Shown piece after piece: positions 8,591-17,522 of a stretch of DNA of 64,000 nt. The notes beneath the pieces were generated by a model. That model was not told the DNA's origin, did no database searches, and saw nothing but the letters and a program-made list of their open reading frames with translations. The translations under genes and the position numbers were made by a program. Numbering within the stretch: the first letter of the stretch is position 1; every line of letters starts with the position of its first letter. This DNA is from Nostoc flagelliforme FACHB-838. Its GTDB lineage: Bacteria; Cyanobacteriota; Cyanobacteriia; Cyanobacteriales; Nostocaceae. The stretch is taken from contig NZ_JACJSI010000014.1 in the NCBI RefSeq assembly GCF_014698065.1, forward strand, positions 1 to 64,000. Direction: 5' to 3'.

Positions 8591-9898
8591 TTGCAAATTT
8601 GGGGTGGGCATCCTTTGCGAGGTCATGTGAAAATTAGCGGGGCAAAAAATGCAGCACTGGTAATCATGGCTGGAGCCTTGCTGTGTCCGGGCGATTGTCG
8701 TATCCGCAATGTCCCCTTATTAGCGGATGTAGAGCGGATGGGTCAGGTGTTATCGGCTTTGGGTGTACAATTAACCCGGCAAGGTGACATTTTAGACATC
8801 AACGCCAGCGAGATTAAAACATCAAAAGCTCCCTACGAACTAGTTACCCAGCTGAGGGCGAGTTTTTTTGCCATTGGAGCTATTCTGGCAAGACTGGGAG
8901 TAGCACAGATGCCCTTACCAGGTGGTTGTGCTATTGGGGCAAGACCAGTTGACTTGCATGTTCGAGGACTGCAAGCAATGGGAGCGGAAGTACAAATTGA
9001 GCATGGCATTTGTAATGCTTATGTTCCTGGCAGCAGCCGGAGATTAAAAGGTGCGAAGATTTACTTAGACATCGCCAGTGTGGGAGCGACAGAAAACTTG
9101 ATGATGGCGGCTACCCTGGCAGAGGGTGAAACGATCATCGAAAATGCTGCCAGAGAACCGGAAGTAGTTGATTTAGCTAACTTCTGTAACGCAATGGGAG
9201 CGAAGATTAAGGGCGCAGGGACTAGCAGGATTATTATCGAAGGAGTCCCCAAGTTGCATTCTGTTGACTACAGCATTATTCCCGATCGCATTGAGGCCGG
9301 GACGTTTTTGCTAGCAGCAGCGATTACCCGCTCAGAACTGATCCTCTCGCCAGTAGCTCCAGAACATCTCATACCAGTAATTGCCAAGCTGCGGGATATT
9401 GGAGTAACCATAATTGAGGACAAGCCTGAACACTTACATATTCTGCCAGCAGAAACCCTGAAGGCAACGGATATTGAAACTCAATACCATCCAGGTTTTC
9501 CCACAGATATGCAAGCGCCATTTATGGCTTTGCTGACGTTGGCAGAAGGCGACAGCGTGATTAACGAATCCGTCTTTGAAAATCGCTTGCGTCATGCCTC
9601 AGAGTTGAATCGCTTGGGGGCAGACATTCGTGTTAAAGGCAATGCTGCCTTCGTTCGGGGAGTACCGAAATTGTCTGGCGCACCAGTTTTAGGTACAGAC
9701 TTACGAGCATCGGCAGCGTTAGTCATTGCTGGACTGGCGGCAGAAGGGAAAACCACAATTCAGGGTTTACAGCACCTTGATCGCGGCTATGATCGACTCG
9801 ATGCGAAGTTGCAGCAATTGGGGGCTAAAATCCTCCGTGTGGGCGAAACATCAGCAGATGCAGAAATCGCTCCCAGCATCAGTAGTCTGTCAAGTTGA
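8591..9898 (+). CDS. murA: UDP-N-acetylglucosamine 1-carboxyvinyltransferase (MurA)
   Basis: MurA transfers enolpyruvate from PEP to UDP-GlcNAc, the first committed step of peptidoglycan synthesis in the cytosol. The protein shows ISGAKNAAL with the conserved Lys-Asn pair near the N-terminus, the active-site loop [10 protein letters not shown] with the catalytic (fosfomycin-target) Cys, and [12 protein letters not shown] with the catalytic Asp. The fold repeats an inside-out barrel; length is normal at 435 or more residues. I list the TTG at 8591 as the nearest ordinary start, but coding sequence appears to extend upstream to ATC 8531, which has the good Shine-Dalgarno. The gene looks monocistronic. 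Confidence 0.95.
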   Translation: MQIWGGHPLRGHVKISGAKNAALVIMAGALLCPGDCRIRNVPLLADVERMGQVLSALGVQLTRQGDILDINASEIKTSKAPYELVTQLRASFFAIGAILARLGVAQMPLPGGCAIGARPVDLHVRGLQAMGAEVQIEHGICNAYVPGSSRRLKGAKIYLDIASVGATENLMMAATLAEGETIIENAAREPEVVDLANFCNAMGAKIKGAGTSRIIIEGVPKLHSVDYSIIPDRIEAGTFLLAAAITRSELILSPVAPEHLIPVIAKLRDIGVTIIEDKPEHLHILPAETLKATDIETQYHPGFPTDMQAPFMALLTLAEGDSVINESVFENRLRHASELNRLGADIRVKGNAAFVRGVPKLSGAPVLGTDLRASAALVIAGLAAEGKTTIQGLQHLDRGYDRLDAKLQQLGAKILRVGETSADAEIAPSISSLSS

Positions 9899-10173
9899 AA
9901 TTGATCGGTTGAGACTGAGGCAGGGAGAATGGAGATAAGGGAGACAAAGTAAAATTTTCTCCCTCATCTGTACTATCTATGCCCTGCAATCTACTAAATT
10001 ATCCTGATAGATAGAAGCTTTTAAGCTTTGTTCATATCTTTTTTTGATGAATATTCAAGAAAAATCTGTGTTGGCTGTTACAATATTGTTAAGAAAAGTT
10101 GCCCGTTGCATTTTGGGAACGCGCAATTGGGTTTTAACTCTCTTGAGAAGACAACGCAAAAAAAACATTTTTT

Positions 10174-10202
10174 AGACCAGCTGTGGGAGGCTGGTCTTTT
10201 TG
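10174..10202 (+). terminator. Rho-independent terminator
   Basis: AGACCAGC and GCTGGTCT form an 8-bp stem with loop TGTGGGAG, followed by TTTTT. It lies 275 bp after murA and could end the murA transcript or a small RNA from the gap. Confidence 0.85.
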
Positions 10203-10431
10203 TATTTAAAGTGCTTATACATTGGTTATCCAATAACTCACTATAAACACTAAGAGCAGCTATGGTTAGTAACTTGAAACCCTAGCTGACAATGCAAAAA
10301 AAGTGATATTTTTAAGTAATTTCCGCAATTACTCTGTTTCATTCGGTTAAATTCATTAGAGATTTTTGTTTTCCTGCTTCTACGACCTCTTATATCTATA
10401 TGAAAATATTTATAGTGTTTTGAAATATTAT

Positions 10432-10456
10432 ACTCAGCAAAAATGCTGAGTTTTCT
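10432..10456 (+). terminator. Rho-independent terminator-like hairpin
   Basis: ACTCAGCA and TGCTGAGT pair over a 4-nt loop (AAAA), followed by TTTTCTTTTT. It is the second plus-strand terminator in a gap without a called gene, so a short transcript may lie between 10205 and 10432. Confidence 0.6.
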
Positions 10457-10471
10457 TTTTGAAGTCATACA

Positions 10472-10512
10472 CAAAAAAAAAGACGCAAAGCATAAATTTG
10501 CGTCTTTTTTTT
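10472..10512 (-). terminator. Bidirectional terminator of the porin gene
   Basis: AGACGCAAA (10481-10489) and TTTGCGTCT (10497-10505) form a 9-bp stem with a 7-nt loop. A runs lie on the left and T runs on the right, so it can work on both strands. It sits 25 bp beyond the stop of the minus-strand porin gene. Confidence 0.85.
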
Positions 10513-10537
10513 AAATTTAAAATTAAAATTTAAAAAC

Positions 10538-12154
10538 TTAGAAACTGAATGTAGTTCTCAATGCGCCAATGACAACATCATCATTATTGTTATTGTGATC
10601 TGGGGATGTTAACCAGATAACTCCAGGAGTAATGGTGATATTGTCACTCAGCTTATACTGGTAGAACGCCTCAATATGATAGGATGTATCGGGATCGCTA
10701 TCCAATCCTGCAATATTAGAACTTGTTAATCTCGGCTCCACACCAGCGATAATACCTGCTAAGTTCCCTTCTTTACCTAGGTCAGGGAAGCCGAGGGTGA
10801 CAGCATAGTTCCAAATATCAACTTCTCCACGGTTTCCATTCAAGGTACGGCTGTTAGTATATCCAGCCCAACCACCTAAGACAATATTCTCAGTGATGCC
10901 AATGGATGCTTGAACGCCGTAAGAATTACTGGAAAATCGAGAATCTAACGTACCGTCGCCATCTAAATCTAAGGGTGCGAGATTTGCTGCATTGCTACCA
11001 GTTAGCAGTGGTTGGTTATAGGAATTGATGTAAGTTAAACCAATAGTAATGCGATCGCTTGGTTTAACCGTCAGCTGTGCCAGCGCACCGTAAGAACCAT
11101 TAAACAAACCATTATTGGGCGTAGGGTCATTAGCTGTACCACTCAAATACCCTAGACTCAGTGCCAATTTGTCACTGAACTCGTGCGTTACTCCCAACCC
11201 CGCGCCGCCTATCTGATAATAAATTGGGTTGCGTGTACCAAAGGTGGACAAAGCACCAAAAGCACCATCACCGTCAAAGATGTTAACAGTAGTGGTAAGG
11301 TCGTCTGCTGCACCTGCGTTGGCAATAGCGATAACCTCTGTTCTTTCGCCCAAGGGAAATCTGTAGAACAACGCATCTATAGCAGCATCAGTGGTACCAT
11401 CACCAGCAAAAAATAAGTTGCCCTCTGGTGTACCAATGTTAGGGCTGAGAATATTATTAGCCTGGATTCTGGTGAACAGCGTATCTTGTCCTGTAAAGCT
11501 GGTCACAAATTCTACCCGCGCCCGTACCCCTAAAGTTGTATTTTCATCTGTAATTTCCGCACCGTTAACTGTATTTCCTGACAACACATCGCTGATAACC
11601 GCGACAACTTGTCCTTGCAGTTTGGTTGTAGTTGAGAACTGATTCGCCTCCAATTCAGCACTGCGTGCTTCTACTGCATCCACACGGCCTCGGAGTGTCG
11701 CCAGTTCTGCTGAATAATCTTCTTGCAGCTTTTGTAATGTGGCTAAATCTTGTTTGCTAACTAAATCACCAGTGGCTGTAGCAATAAGTTCGTTAACCCG
11801 ATCAAGACAAGCATTCAAACCAGCCGCAAACTCATACCGCGTTAATGCCCGATTACCGCGATAAGTACTATTTGGGTATCCTGCAATACAGCCATAGCGC
11901 TCAACTAGAGACTGCAATGCTTGAAATGCCCAGTCGGTGGGTTGTACATCGGAAAATTGAGACACAGAGGTAACTTGCGCCATTGGCTGATCTGGCGCTA
12001 TATTTTCAACTTTTGTGTCTGGATTAGCTAAAACTTGCGGTTGATTTATTTCAGATGTGCTGGATGTTTCACCTGCAAATGTAGCAGTATTAAAAAATAG
12101 CATGACAGCACAGACTGCTGGACTAACTAGCAGATATTTCCAGAATTTTTGCAT
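10538..12154 (-). CDS. SLH-domain outer-membrane porin (cyanobacterial iron-uptake porin/OprB type)
   Basis: A beta-barrel porin of the cyanobacterial outer membrane. From the ATG at 12154 it has a signal peptide (MQKFWKYLLVSPAVCAVMLF). An S-layer homology domain follows (FSDVQPTDWAFQALQSLVER, then ALTRYEFAAGLNACLDRV), which anchors to peptidoglycan. Next comes a coiled coil (LATLQKLQEDYSAELATLRG) and a long beta-strand-rich part ending in TTFSF with the C-terminal Phe of barrel proteins. I preferred 12154 to an upstream TTG because GAGGAG lies directly before it. The gene faces znuA across 335 bp containing a Zur/Fur-like box, so metal control is plausible. Diffusing solute is not known. Confidence 0.9.
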   Translation of the reverse strand: MQKFWKYLLVSPAVCAVMLFFNTATFAGETSSTSEINQPQVLANPDTKVENIAPDQPMAQVTSVSQFSDVQPTDWAFQALQSLVERYGCIAGYPNSTYRGNRALTRYEFAAGLNACLDRVNELIATATGDLVSKQDLATLQKLQEDYSAELATLRGRVDAVEARSAELEANQFSTTTKLQGQVVAVISDVLSGNTVNGAEITDENTTLGVRARVEFVTSFTGQDTLFTRIQANNILSPNIGTPEGNLFFAGDGTTDAAIDALFYRFPLGERTEVIAIANAGAADDLTTTVNIFDGDGAFGALSTFGTRNPIYYQIGGAGLGVTHEFSDKLALSLGYLSGTANDPTPNNGLFNGSYGALAQLTVKPSDRITIGLTYINSYNQPLLTGSNAANLAPLDLDGDGTLDSRFSSNSYGVQASIGITENIVLGGWAGYTNSRTLNGNRGEVDIWNYAVTLGFPDLGKEGNLAGIIAGVEPRLTSSNIAGLDSDPDTSYHIEAFYQYKLSDNITITPGVIWLTSPDHNNNNDDVVIGALRTTFSF

Positions 12155-12385
12155 TTTTCTCCTCACACTGATCTCCAATTCACACCCAAATCACGTTAAA
12201 AAAAACGTGTATTTTATCAAAATATTTCTCAGCGATTTTATCAGAAGTAGGCAAACTTTTTAACAAAAAAAGTCAAGATATCCTAATTCTTTAGGGAAAA
12301 CTAAATTGCAGAGGGCTGTACCGTCTGAAAAAGTTTTGTTGTTACTCATTACACAGCAAACCCAGAATGATATTATGTGTCTCAA

Positions 12386-12406
12386 ATGAGAATGAGAATT
12401 ATTATA
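12386..12406 (+). promoter_or_regulatory. Zur/Fur-like operator ahead of znuA
   Basis: ATGAGAATGAGAATTATTATA resembles the Fur-superfamily box (GATAATGATAATCATTATC) and the Zur core TGATAAT-ATTATCA. It lies about 85 bp upstream of znuA and 230 bp upstream of the divergent porin. Zinc repression by Zur is the expected mode for znuABC; the exact regulator is inferred. Confidence 0.6.
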
Positions 12407-12489
12407 GTCTAAAATATAGTATTACGTCTCATTGTCAATAGGAATTGTGGCAGAGACAAAGCAAGCATCCGTTTTGAGGAGAAAATACC

Positions 12490-13515
12490 GTGATGATGAA
12501 TTACAGAGGATTTAGAACAGGTAGACAAAGAAGCGGCATCTTGTCCATAATCGCTCTGCTGATGTTGTCAATGATCGTTGGCTGTAGCCAATCGAATCAG
12601 AATCAGGGAATAACTTCCGAACAGTCACCGCAAGCACAGGAAGCTGGCTCTACCCCACCGGCGCAGTCGGAAAAAACTAAAGTAGTGACAACATTTTTAC
12701 CGATATATTTGTTTACTAAGGCAGTAGCTGGGAATGTGGCAGATGTAGAAATTTTAGTGCCACCTGGTACGGAGGTACATGAATACCAAGCGACACCACA
12801 AAATGTTAAAGCGATCGCTACTGCAAATGTGTTAGTAAAAAATGGTTTAGGTTTGGAGGAATTTTTGGAAAATATTGTAAAAAATGTCCAAAATAGCAAA
12901 TTAGCCGAAATTAATGCCAGTAAAGGTATTAAACCCTTAAATGAAATTTCACCTGTTGTGAAAACCGCGAAAGAGGAAAAAGGCCACAGTCACGACCATG
13001 CCCACGCCCAAGGTAATCCTCACGTTTGGTTAGATCCAGTTTTGGCAAAACAGCAGGTAACAAATATTCGGGATGGATTAATTGCTGCTGACCCCGCGAA
13101 CAAAACTACTTATGAGGCGAATGCTGCGACTTATATTAAAGAATTAGAAAGTTTAAACAGCGAATTTCAACAGACTTTGCAGAAAACTCCTAGTTGTACC
13201 TTTATTACTTTTCATGATGCGTTTCCATATTTAGCTCAACGCTATAACCTCAAGCAAGTTGCTGTGGTACAAATTCCCGAAGACCAACTCTCACCCACGG
13301 ATGTGCAAAATGCAGTCAGTGCTGTGAAAAAGTACAATGTTAAAGCTTTATTTAGTGAACCAGGAGTAGATAACAAACTCCTAACCAGCTTATCCAAAGA
13401 TTTAAAATTAACTTTACGTACTTTAGATTCTCTGGAAACTGGCGAAACAAATCCACAGCATTATTTCAAGGCTATGAAAGCTAACTTACAAACTCTGGAA
13501 ACGGCGTGTAAATAG
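12490..13515 (+). CDS. znuA: Zinc ABC transporter substrate-binding protein
   Basis: A periplasmic metal-binding lipoprotein of the cluster 9 (ZnuA/AdcA) family that captures Zn2+ for import. The signal sequence ends in a lipobox-like MIVGCSQ. The metal ligands are expected at HEYQATP (first His), the NPHVWLDP His, FHDAFPYL (His) and the late SEPGVD acidic residue. A charged His-rich loop, GHSHDHAHAQGNPH, marks zinc rather than manganese specificity. GAGGAG at 12476-12481 fits the GTG at 12490; ATG codons follow at 12493 and 12496. It heads the operon znuA-znuC-znuB. Confidence 0.93.
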   Translation: MMMNYRGFRTGRQRSGILSIIALLMLSMIVGCSQSNQNQGITSEQSPQAQEAGSTPPAQSEKTKVVTTFLPIYLFTKAVAGNVADVEILVPPGTEVHEYQATPQNVKAIATANVLVKNGLGLEEFLENIVKNVQNSKLAEINASKGIKPLNEISPVVKTAKEEKGHSHDHAHAQGNPHVWLDPVLAKQQVTNIRDGLIAADPANKTTYEANAATYIKELESLNSEFQQTLQKTPSCTFITFHDAFPYLAQRYNLKQVAVVQIPEDQLSPTDVQNAVSAVKKYNVKALFSEPGVDNKLLTSLSKDLKLTLRTLDSLETGETNPQHYFKAMKANLQTLETACK

Positions 13516-13518
13516 ATT

Positions 13519-13593
13519 TGTCGTTTGTCAGTTGTCTTTTGTCCTTTGCAAATGATCAATGACTAATGACTAATGACCAATTAATAATGACTA
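13519..13593 (+). repeat. Short tandem TGACTAA-type intergenic repeat
   Basis: The znuA-znuC spacer contains TTTGTC-type words followed by reiterated AATGACTAATGACTAATGAC units running up to the znuC start codon. Such simple repeats are frequent between genes in Nostoc-like genomes. They place several out-of-frame ATG codons directly before znuC. Confidence 0.6.
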
Positions 13594-14370
13594 ATGAATA
13601 ATGACATTGCTATTTTAAAAGTAGAAGGATTAACTGTTTATCAAGGCAGCTATCTAGCTGTTCGAGACGTTTCTTTTGAATTGTTGCCAGGAACAGATAC
13701 AGCCATTGTAGGCCCCAATGGTGCTGGCAAAAGTACCTTGGTAAAAGCGGTTTTGGATTTGATACCTCGAAGTGCTGGTACGATTGAAATATTGGGTCGT
13801 CCAATTGCCAGACTGGGGAATTTACGCCACACGTTGGGCTATATGCCACAAAATTTTATTTTTGACCGCAGCTTTCCCATTTCTGTCAGCGAATTGGTGG
13901 GACTGGGATGGACTAAAGAAGGCAAAAAAAAGGATTTATTTTTTTCCAAACTGTGGAGACAAGATCGCGAAAAATCGGCAGCAGTAGTAGAAGCTTTACG
14001 GCGAACTGATGCTTATCATTTACAGCATCAAGCTATTGGTACTCTAAGCGGTGGTCAACTCAAGCGGGTTTTATTGGCTTATTGTTTGGTAATGCCTCGC
14101 AAACTGCTAGTACTCGATGAAGCCTTTGCTGGTGTTGATGTGCAAGGTGCAGCAGATTTTTATGCTTTGCTAAATGAATTAAAGCGGGAAGAGGGTTGGA
14201 CAGTATTGCAAGTTTCTCACGATATTGATATGGTAAATCGCCATTGTGATCGCGTGCTTTGCCTGAACCAAAGCATTGTTTGTACTGGTAAGCCAGAAAT
14301 TGCCCTTTCACCGCAAAACCTGTTAGCAACCTACGGCCCAGGTTTCAGTCGCTACCAGCACCAACATTAA
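13594..14370 (+). CDS. znuC: Zinc ABC transporter ATP-binding protein
   Basis: The cytoplasmic ATPase of the ZnuABC importer, 258 residues. It has Walker A GPNGAGKST (about 39-47), a Q-loop in GYMPQNF, signature LSGGQLKRVLLA, Walker B LLVLDEAFAGVD and the switch His in VSHDID. A start at 13594 is chosen because upstream ATGs in the simple repeat are out of frame. Its stop overlaps the znuB start by one base, showing translational coupling. Confidence 0.94.
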   Translation: MNNDIAILKVEGLTVYQGSYLAVRDVSFELLPGTDTAIVGPNGAGKSTLVKAVLDLIPRSAGTIEILGRPIARLGNLRHTLGYMPQNFIFDRSFPISVSELVGLGWTKEGKKKDLFFSKLWRQDREKSAAVVEALRRTDAYHLQHQAIGTLSGGQLKRVLLAYCLVMPRKLLVLDEAFAGVDVQGAADFYALLNELKREEGWTVLQVSHDIDMVNRHCDRVLCLNQSIVCTGKPEIALSPQNLLATYGPGFSRYQHQH

Positions 14371-15251
14371 TGCCCATAAATATGAATTTGTTCAATGATT
14401 GTCAGATAACTTGGTTAGCGATCGCCAATATTAATGACTTGGTAAGCTTATTAACATTCCCTTATATGCAGCGTGCGATCGCAGGTGCAGCCTTGATGGG
14501 AATACTTGGCGGGATGTTGGGCAGTTTTGTCACCTTGCGCCAGTTATCCTTTTTCAGCCACGCGGTTGGTCATGCAGCACTAGTAGGGGTGGCGTTAGGT
14601 GTGTTGCTACAGGTAAATCCTACTTGGATGCTATTACCTTTTACCTTAGTTTTTGGGGTTATTGTTCTTTACTTTATCGACAAAACCGACTTAGCAAGCG
14701 ATAGCGTACTTAGCATAGTGCTATCTGGGGCATTAGCGATTGGTTTAATTCTCACGAGCCTAATCAAAGGATATCGCGGCAACTTGATGGCTGTGCTGTT
14801 TGGGGATATTTTAGCGATCGATACCACGGATTTGATTTTGACGGTGCTAGTACTTGTGGGAGGTAGCATATTTTTACTATCAACTCTGCGGCAGCAAATT
14901 TTATTGACTCTTAACCCCGATGTTGCCCAGGTTCAAGGGGTTCCCGTCCAATTGTACCGCTACGCCTTTGTGGTCTTGCTTTCACTTGCCGTTGCTGTAG
15001 CGATTAAAGCTGTCGGCGTTTTGCTGGTGAACGCCTTTTTAGTCATTCCCGCCTCCACCGCCAAACTGATGAGTCACCACTTTAGCCGCTTTCTAGTTAT
15101 GTCGGTGATAGTTGGTTCCATCAGCAGCATTGCTGGCATCATTGTGTCAGGTATTTTTAACCTTGCTTCTGGCCCAAGTATTGTTCTTGTCCAGTTTCTA
15201 CTATTTGTAGCCGTTTTCATCTGGTTTAAGTTGAGTTTGAAAGCTGCATAA
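14370..15251 (+). CDS. znuB: Zinc ABC transporter permease
   Basis: The inner-membrane channel subunit of ZnuABC (ABC-3 family), 293 residues with about eight to nine hydrophobic segments. Conserved family stretches are FFSHAVGHAALVGVALGV, SDSVLSIVLSGALAIG, KAVGVLLVNAFLVIPAST and SGPSIVLV. The ATG shares its A with the znuC stop codon. It is the last gene of the operon; tRNA-Phe follows 75 bp later on the same strand. Confidence 0.93.
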   Translation: MPINMNLFNDCQITWLAIANINDLVSLLTFPYMQRAIAGAALMGILGGMLGSFVTLRQLSFFSHAVGHAALVGVALGVLLQVNPTWMLLPFTLVFGVIVLYFIDKTDLASDSVLSIVLSGALAIGLILTSLIKGYRGNLMAVLFGDILAIDTTDLILTVLVLVGGSIFLLSTLRQQILLTLNPDVAQVQGVPVQLYRYAFVVLLSLAVAVAIKAVGVLLVNAFLVIPASTAKLMSHHFSRFLVMSVIVGSISSIAGIIVSGIFNLASGPSIVLVQFLLFVAVFIWFKLSLKAA

Positions 15252-15326
15252 ATTATTTTTCTCCAACCCCTTGCTATATTCTTGTATCTTTGCTACATTG
15301 ATTAATCGTGGCTCACAAAAGCCCCA

Positions 15327-15399
<73 letters not shown>

Positions 15400-15708
15400 T
15401 TACTTACAGCTAAAAACACCTCTGATATAAGGCATAAACTGACCTAAAGCTGCATAATCAAAAGGTTCGCCTGTAACTTGTTTTTAGCTGGGGTGGGAAA
15501 TGTTATTAAAATGCGTTTCTACACCTTTGGCAAGTTTAATTTACTTATAATCAAAGAAATCCGTAAATTAGCTTTTCCTGAAGCTAAGAAGCGGGAGGTT
15601 GTCAAGTAGTTGAAATCTTGTTAGCTTTTATGCTTAAAATTGCACAAGAGGTTTATTTAGCATCTACACAAGAGCTAAAGTTGACCCTTTGCAGGATTCC
15701 CCCAAGCA
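15400..15708. other. Intergenic, nothing recognised
   Basis: About 310 bp after tRNA-Phe with stops in all frames and no clear hairpin or repeat. It presumably holds the promoter of the membrane protein gene at 15709. Confidence 0.4.
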
Positions 15709-16095
15709 ATGCTGACTGAAATTTTGCCTTTCCGTTTTGAGTTAGACACGATCGCGATCGCAGGAGCGAGTTTGTGGTCATTGGCGCTATATCTAGGTTT
15801 TTCCAGAATCAATGAATGGGTAATCGAGCAACTCAATCGCTGGTTTAACTTTGCCGAGCGATCGCTTTATACCAGCCAATCCGAATTTGAAAAGACTCGT
15901 AAAGCCAGAGAATCCCAAAATGCTTTCTACGCCTCACTGTTCAGCATCGTGCCTTTTTTGGTAGTTGGCGCTTTATTTAACTGGGGTTTGAAAATTAGTT
16001 TAGGTGAAAGTTGGGGAATTAGTACAGGTATCTTAGCCTGTATGGGTGCCGGCATTTATGAACTTGGGCGCAGGGATGGAGAATCTTCGGATTAA
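15709..16095 (+). CDS. Hypothetical small membrane protein
   Basis: A 128-residue protein with an N-terminal hydrophobic segment (about residues 14-33), a polar helical middle (RWFNFAERSLYTSQSEFEKT) and two further hydrophobic segments around 78-95 and 100-118. It ends in a charged tail (ELGRRDGESSD). It looks like a conserved cyanobacterial inner-membrane protein but I cannot assign a function. The ATG at 15709 follows a purine-poor leader; no strong ribosome-binding site is seen. It converges on the LpxB-like gene. Confidence 0.65.
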   Translation: MLTEILPFRFELDTIAIAGASLWSLALYLGFSRINEWVIEQLNRWFNFAERSLYTSQSEFEKTRKARESQNAFYASLFSIVPFLVVGALFNWGLKISLGESWGISTGILACMGAGIYELGRRDGESSD

Positions 16096-16151
16096 GCTAG
16101 AGTCGAAGATGAGAGATGAGGAGATATTGCTTCCATCGCTCCTTCATCTCC

Positions 16152-17432
16152 CTACTTCCCAATTTCCTCGCAAACAATCTGTGCTATCTTCTGGGCTGCA
16201 CCGCTTTCACCGCGAATCTTTCGGAGTTTGGCGCGGATATTATCCAATTTTTCTGGATTCGCCAAAAAGGTTAAAACCATTTCCCCAATTTCTTGCGGTT
16301 GAATTTTGCCCATAAGTTCTGGCACTATCTCTTCTTGTGCCCAGATATTTGGCCATGCTAATAAACCTTTGCGTCTCACAAATCTCAGAAATGACCAATT
16401 AATCCCTTTAGCAAAGGGTGTACCGACTACTGGCAGGTTTGCTAACAACCCAGGCAAACCATCCCAAGAACGCATAGCATCAAGTTGCTGTGTTGGCAGC
16501 AAAACAATCATTGGCACTCCTAAAGCACCGATTTCGGCAGTGTTTGCCCCCACCGTAGTCAAACAGATACAGCACTGGGATAATAAGTGATATGCAGGAT
16601 TTTCTTGCCACAATTCCACAGTTAAGCCCGTTGATGTTTTTAGCAATGCCTTGCCTTTAGCATCCTCTGGGACAATTAACGAAGCACCGCAAAAGCCAAA
16701 AATTTCAGCAATAGAGTTCTTTTGAAGATCGGCAAAACTAGCTAAAGTTTGTAAATCCAAAGTTGGGGCTACAGGAATCACAAATCTGGTTTGCGGTCTT
16801 TTATGGTAAATGTATTCGGCAATAGCTAAACATAATGGTACTCCTTGGGCTAATTTTGCCGCTTTTGAACCAGGGAGTAGACCAATCAATTCAGTTTTGA
16901 GTGATGGAGTAATAGGCACAGAGGAATTTGAATCTAGATTCTCCCCTGCTGCTTCTACCATCAAATCACCTACAACGGTAAATTTGTGAGCATATTTCTG
17001 AGGAACACGGGCCGCAACTTGGGATTTCATGATTCCGAAGCGATCAATCCAGTTATGCCAACGAGCTTCCCATTCGGCGTAAACAACTGTGCGATATCCT
17101 AATTTTTTGCCTATAATCACTGGGAAAATTTGATCGCCGCCCAAAAAAAGAACTACACCACGACTTCTCCAATCCCAATTATCAAATGTTTTACCCCAAA
17201 GCAAAAATTGCCAAAAATGCTCTGCTTCCTGTACTCTATCTACTTCTGGATAAGAAAGAGCGATCGCTGCTTCTTTACCGCTAGCATTTGAGCAAGGTGA
17301 TAATACTACAGAAATCCTTACTACAGAAGAGTCATCCCCTAGTTGTTGCCGCAACGCTTTCACTACTGGACGTACCCAGGTTGTTACTTCACCTGGGCCA
17401 TTTGATAGGATGAGAATATCTACTTGAGTCAT
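16152..17432 (-). CDS. Lipid-A-disaccharide synthase-related glycosyltransferase
   Basis: A 426-residue protein with the GT-B type start MTQVDILILSNGPGEVTTWV and later LLPGSKAAKLAQGVPLCLAI and TTVGANTAEIGALGVPMIVL, which match the nucleotide-sugar-binding part of LpxB-like enzymes. It belongs to the cyanobacterial 'lipid-A-disaccharide synthase-related' group, which differs from true LpxB and has no proven substrate. Length is typical and the ATG at 17432 has no competitor. The gene is single, followed by a convergent membrane protein gene. A role in cell-envelope glycolipid synthesis is inference. Confidence 0.8.
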   Translation of the reverse strand: MTQVDILILSNGPGEVTTWVRPVVKALRQQLGDDSSVVRISVVLSPCSNASGKEAAIALSYPEVDRVQEAEHFWQFLLWGKTFDNWDWRSRGVVLFLGGDQIFPVIIGKKLGYRTVVYAEWEARWHNWIDRFGIMKSQVAARVPQKYAHKFTVVGDLMVEAAGENLDSNSSVPITPSLKTELIGLLPGSKAAKLAQGVPLCLAIAEYIYHKRPQTRFVIPVAPTLDLQTLASFADLQKNSIAEIFGFCGASLIVPEDAKGKALLKTSTGLTVELWQENPAYHLLSQCCICLTTVGANTAEIGALGVPMIVLLPTQQLDAMRSWDGLPGLLANLPVVGTPFAKGINWSFLRFVRRKGLLAWPNIWAQEEIVPELMGKIQPQEIGEMVLTFLANPEKLDNIRAKLRKIRGESGAAQKIAQIVCEEIGK

Positions 17433-17522
17433 TAGTTAATGGTCAGGAGTTAGGGGTCATTAGTCAAAAGGCAAATATTGTTACTTCTATCCCTTCACTA
17501 CTATGCGTCTACTTAACTTGAA

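Noticed and set aside
10028-10246. Open frame after murA
   Set aside because: It crosses a strong terminator (10174-10202) and has no family features.
10250-10474. Minus-strand open frame before the porin terminator
   Set aside because: It runs through a terminator-like hairpin at 10432-10456, and its composition is not protein-like.
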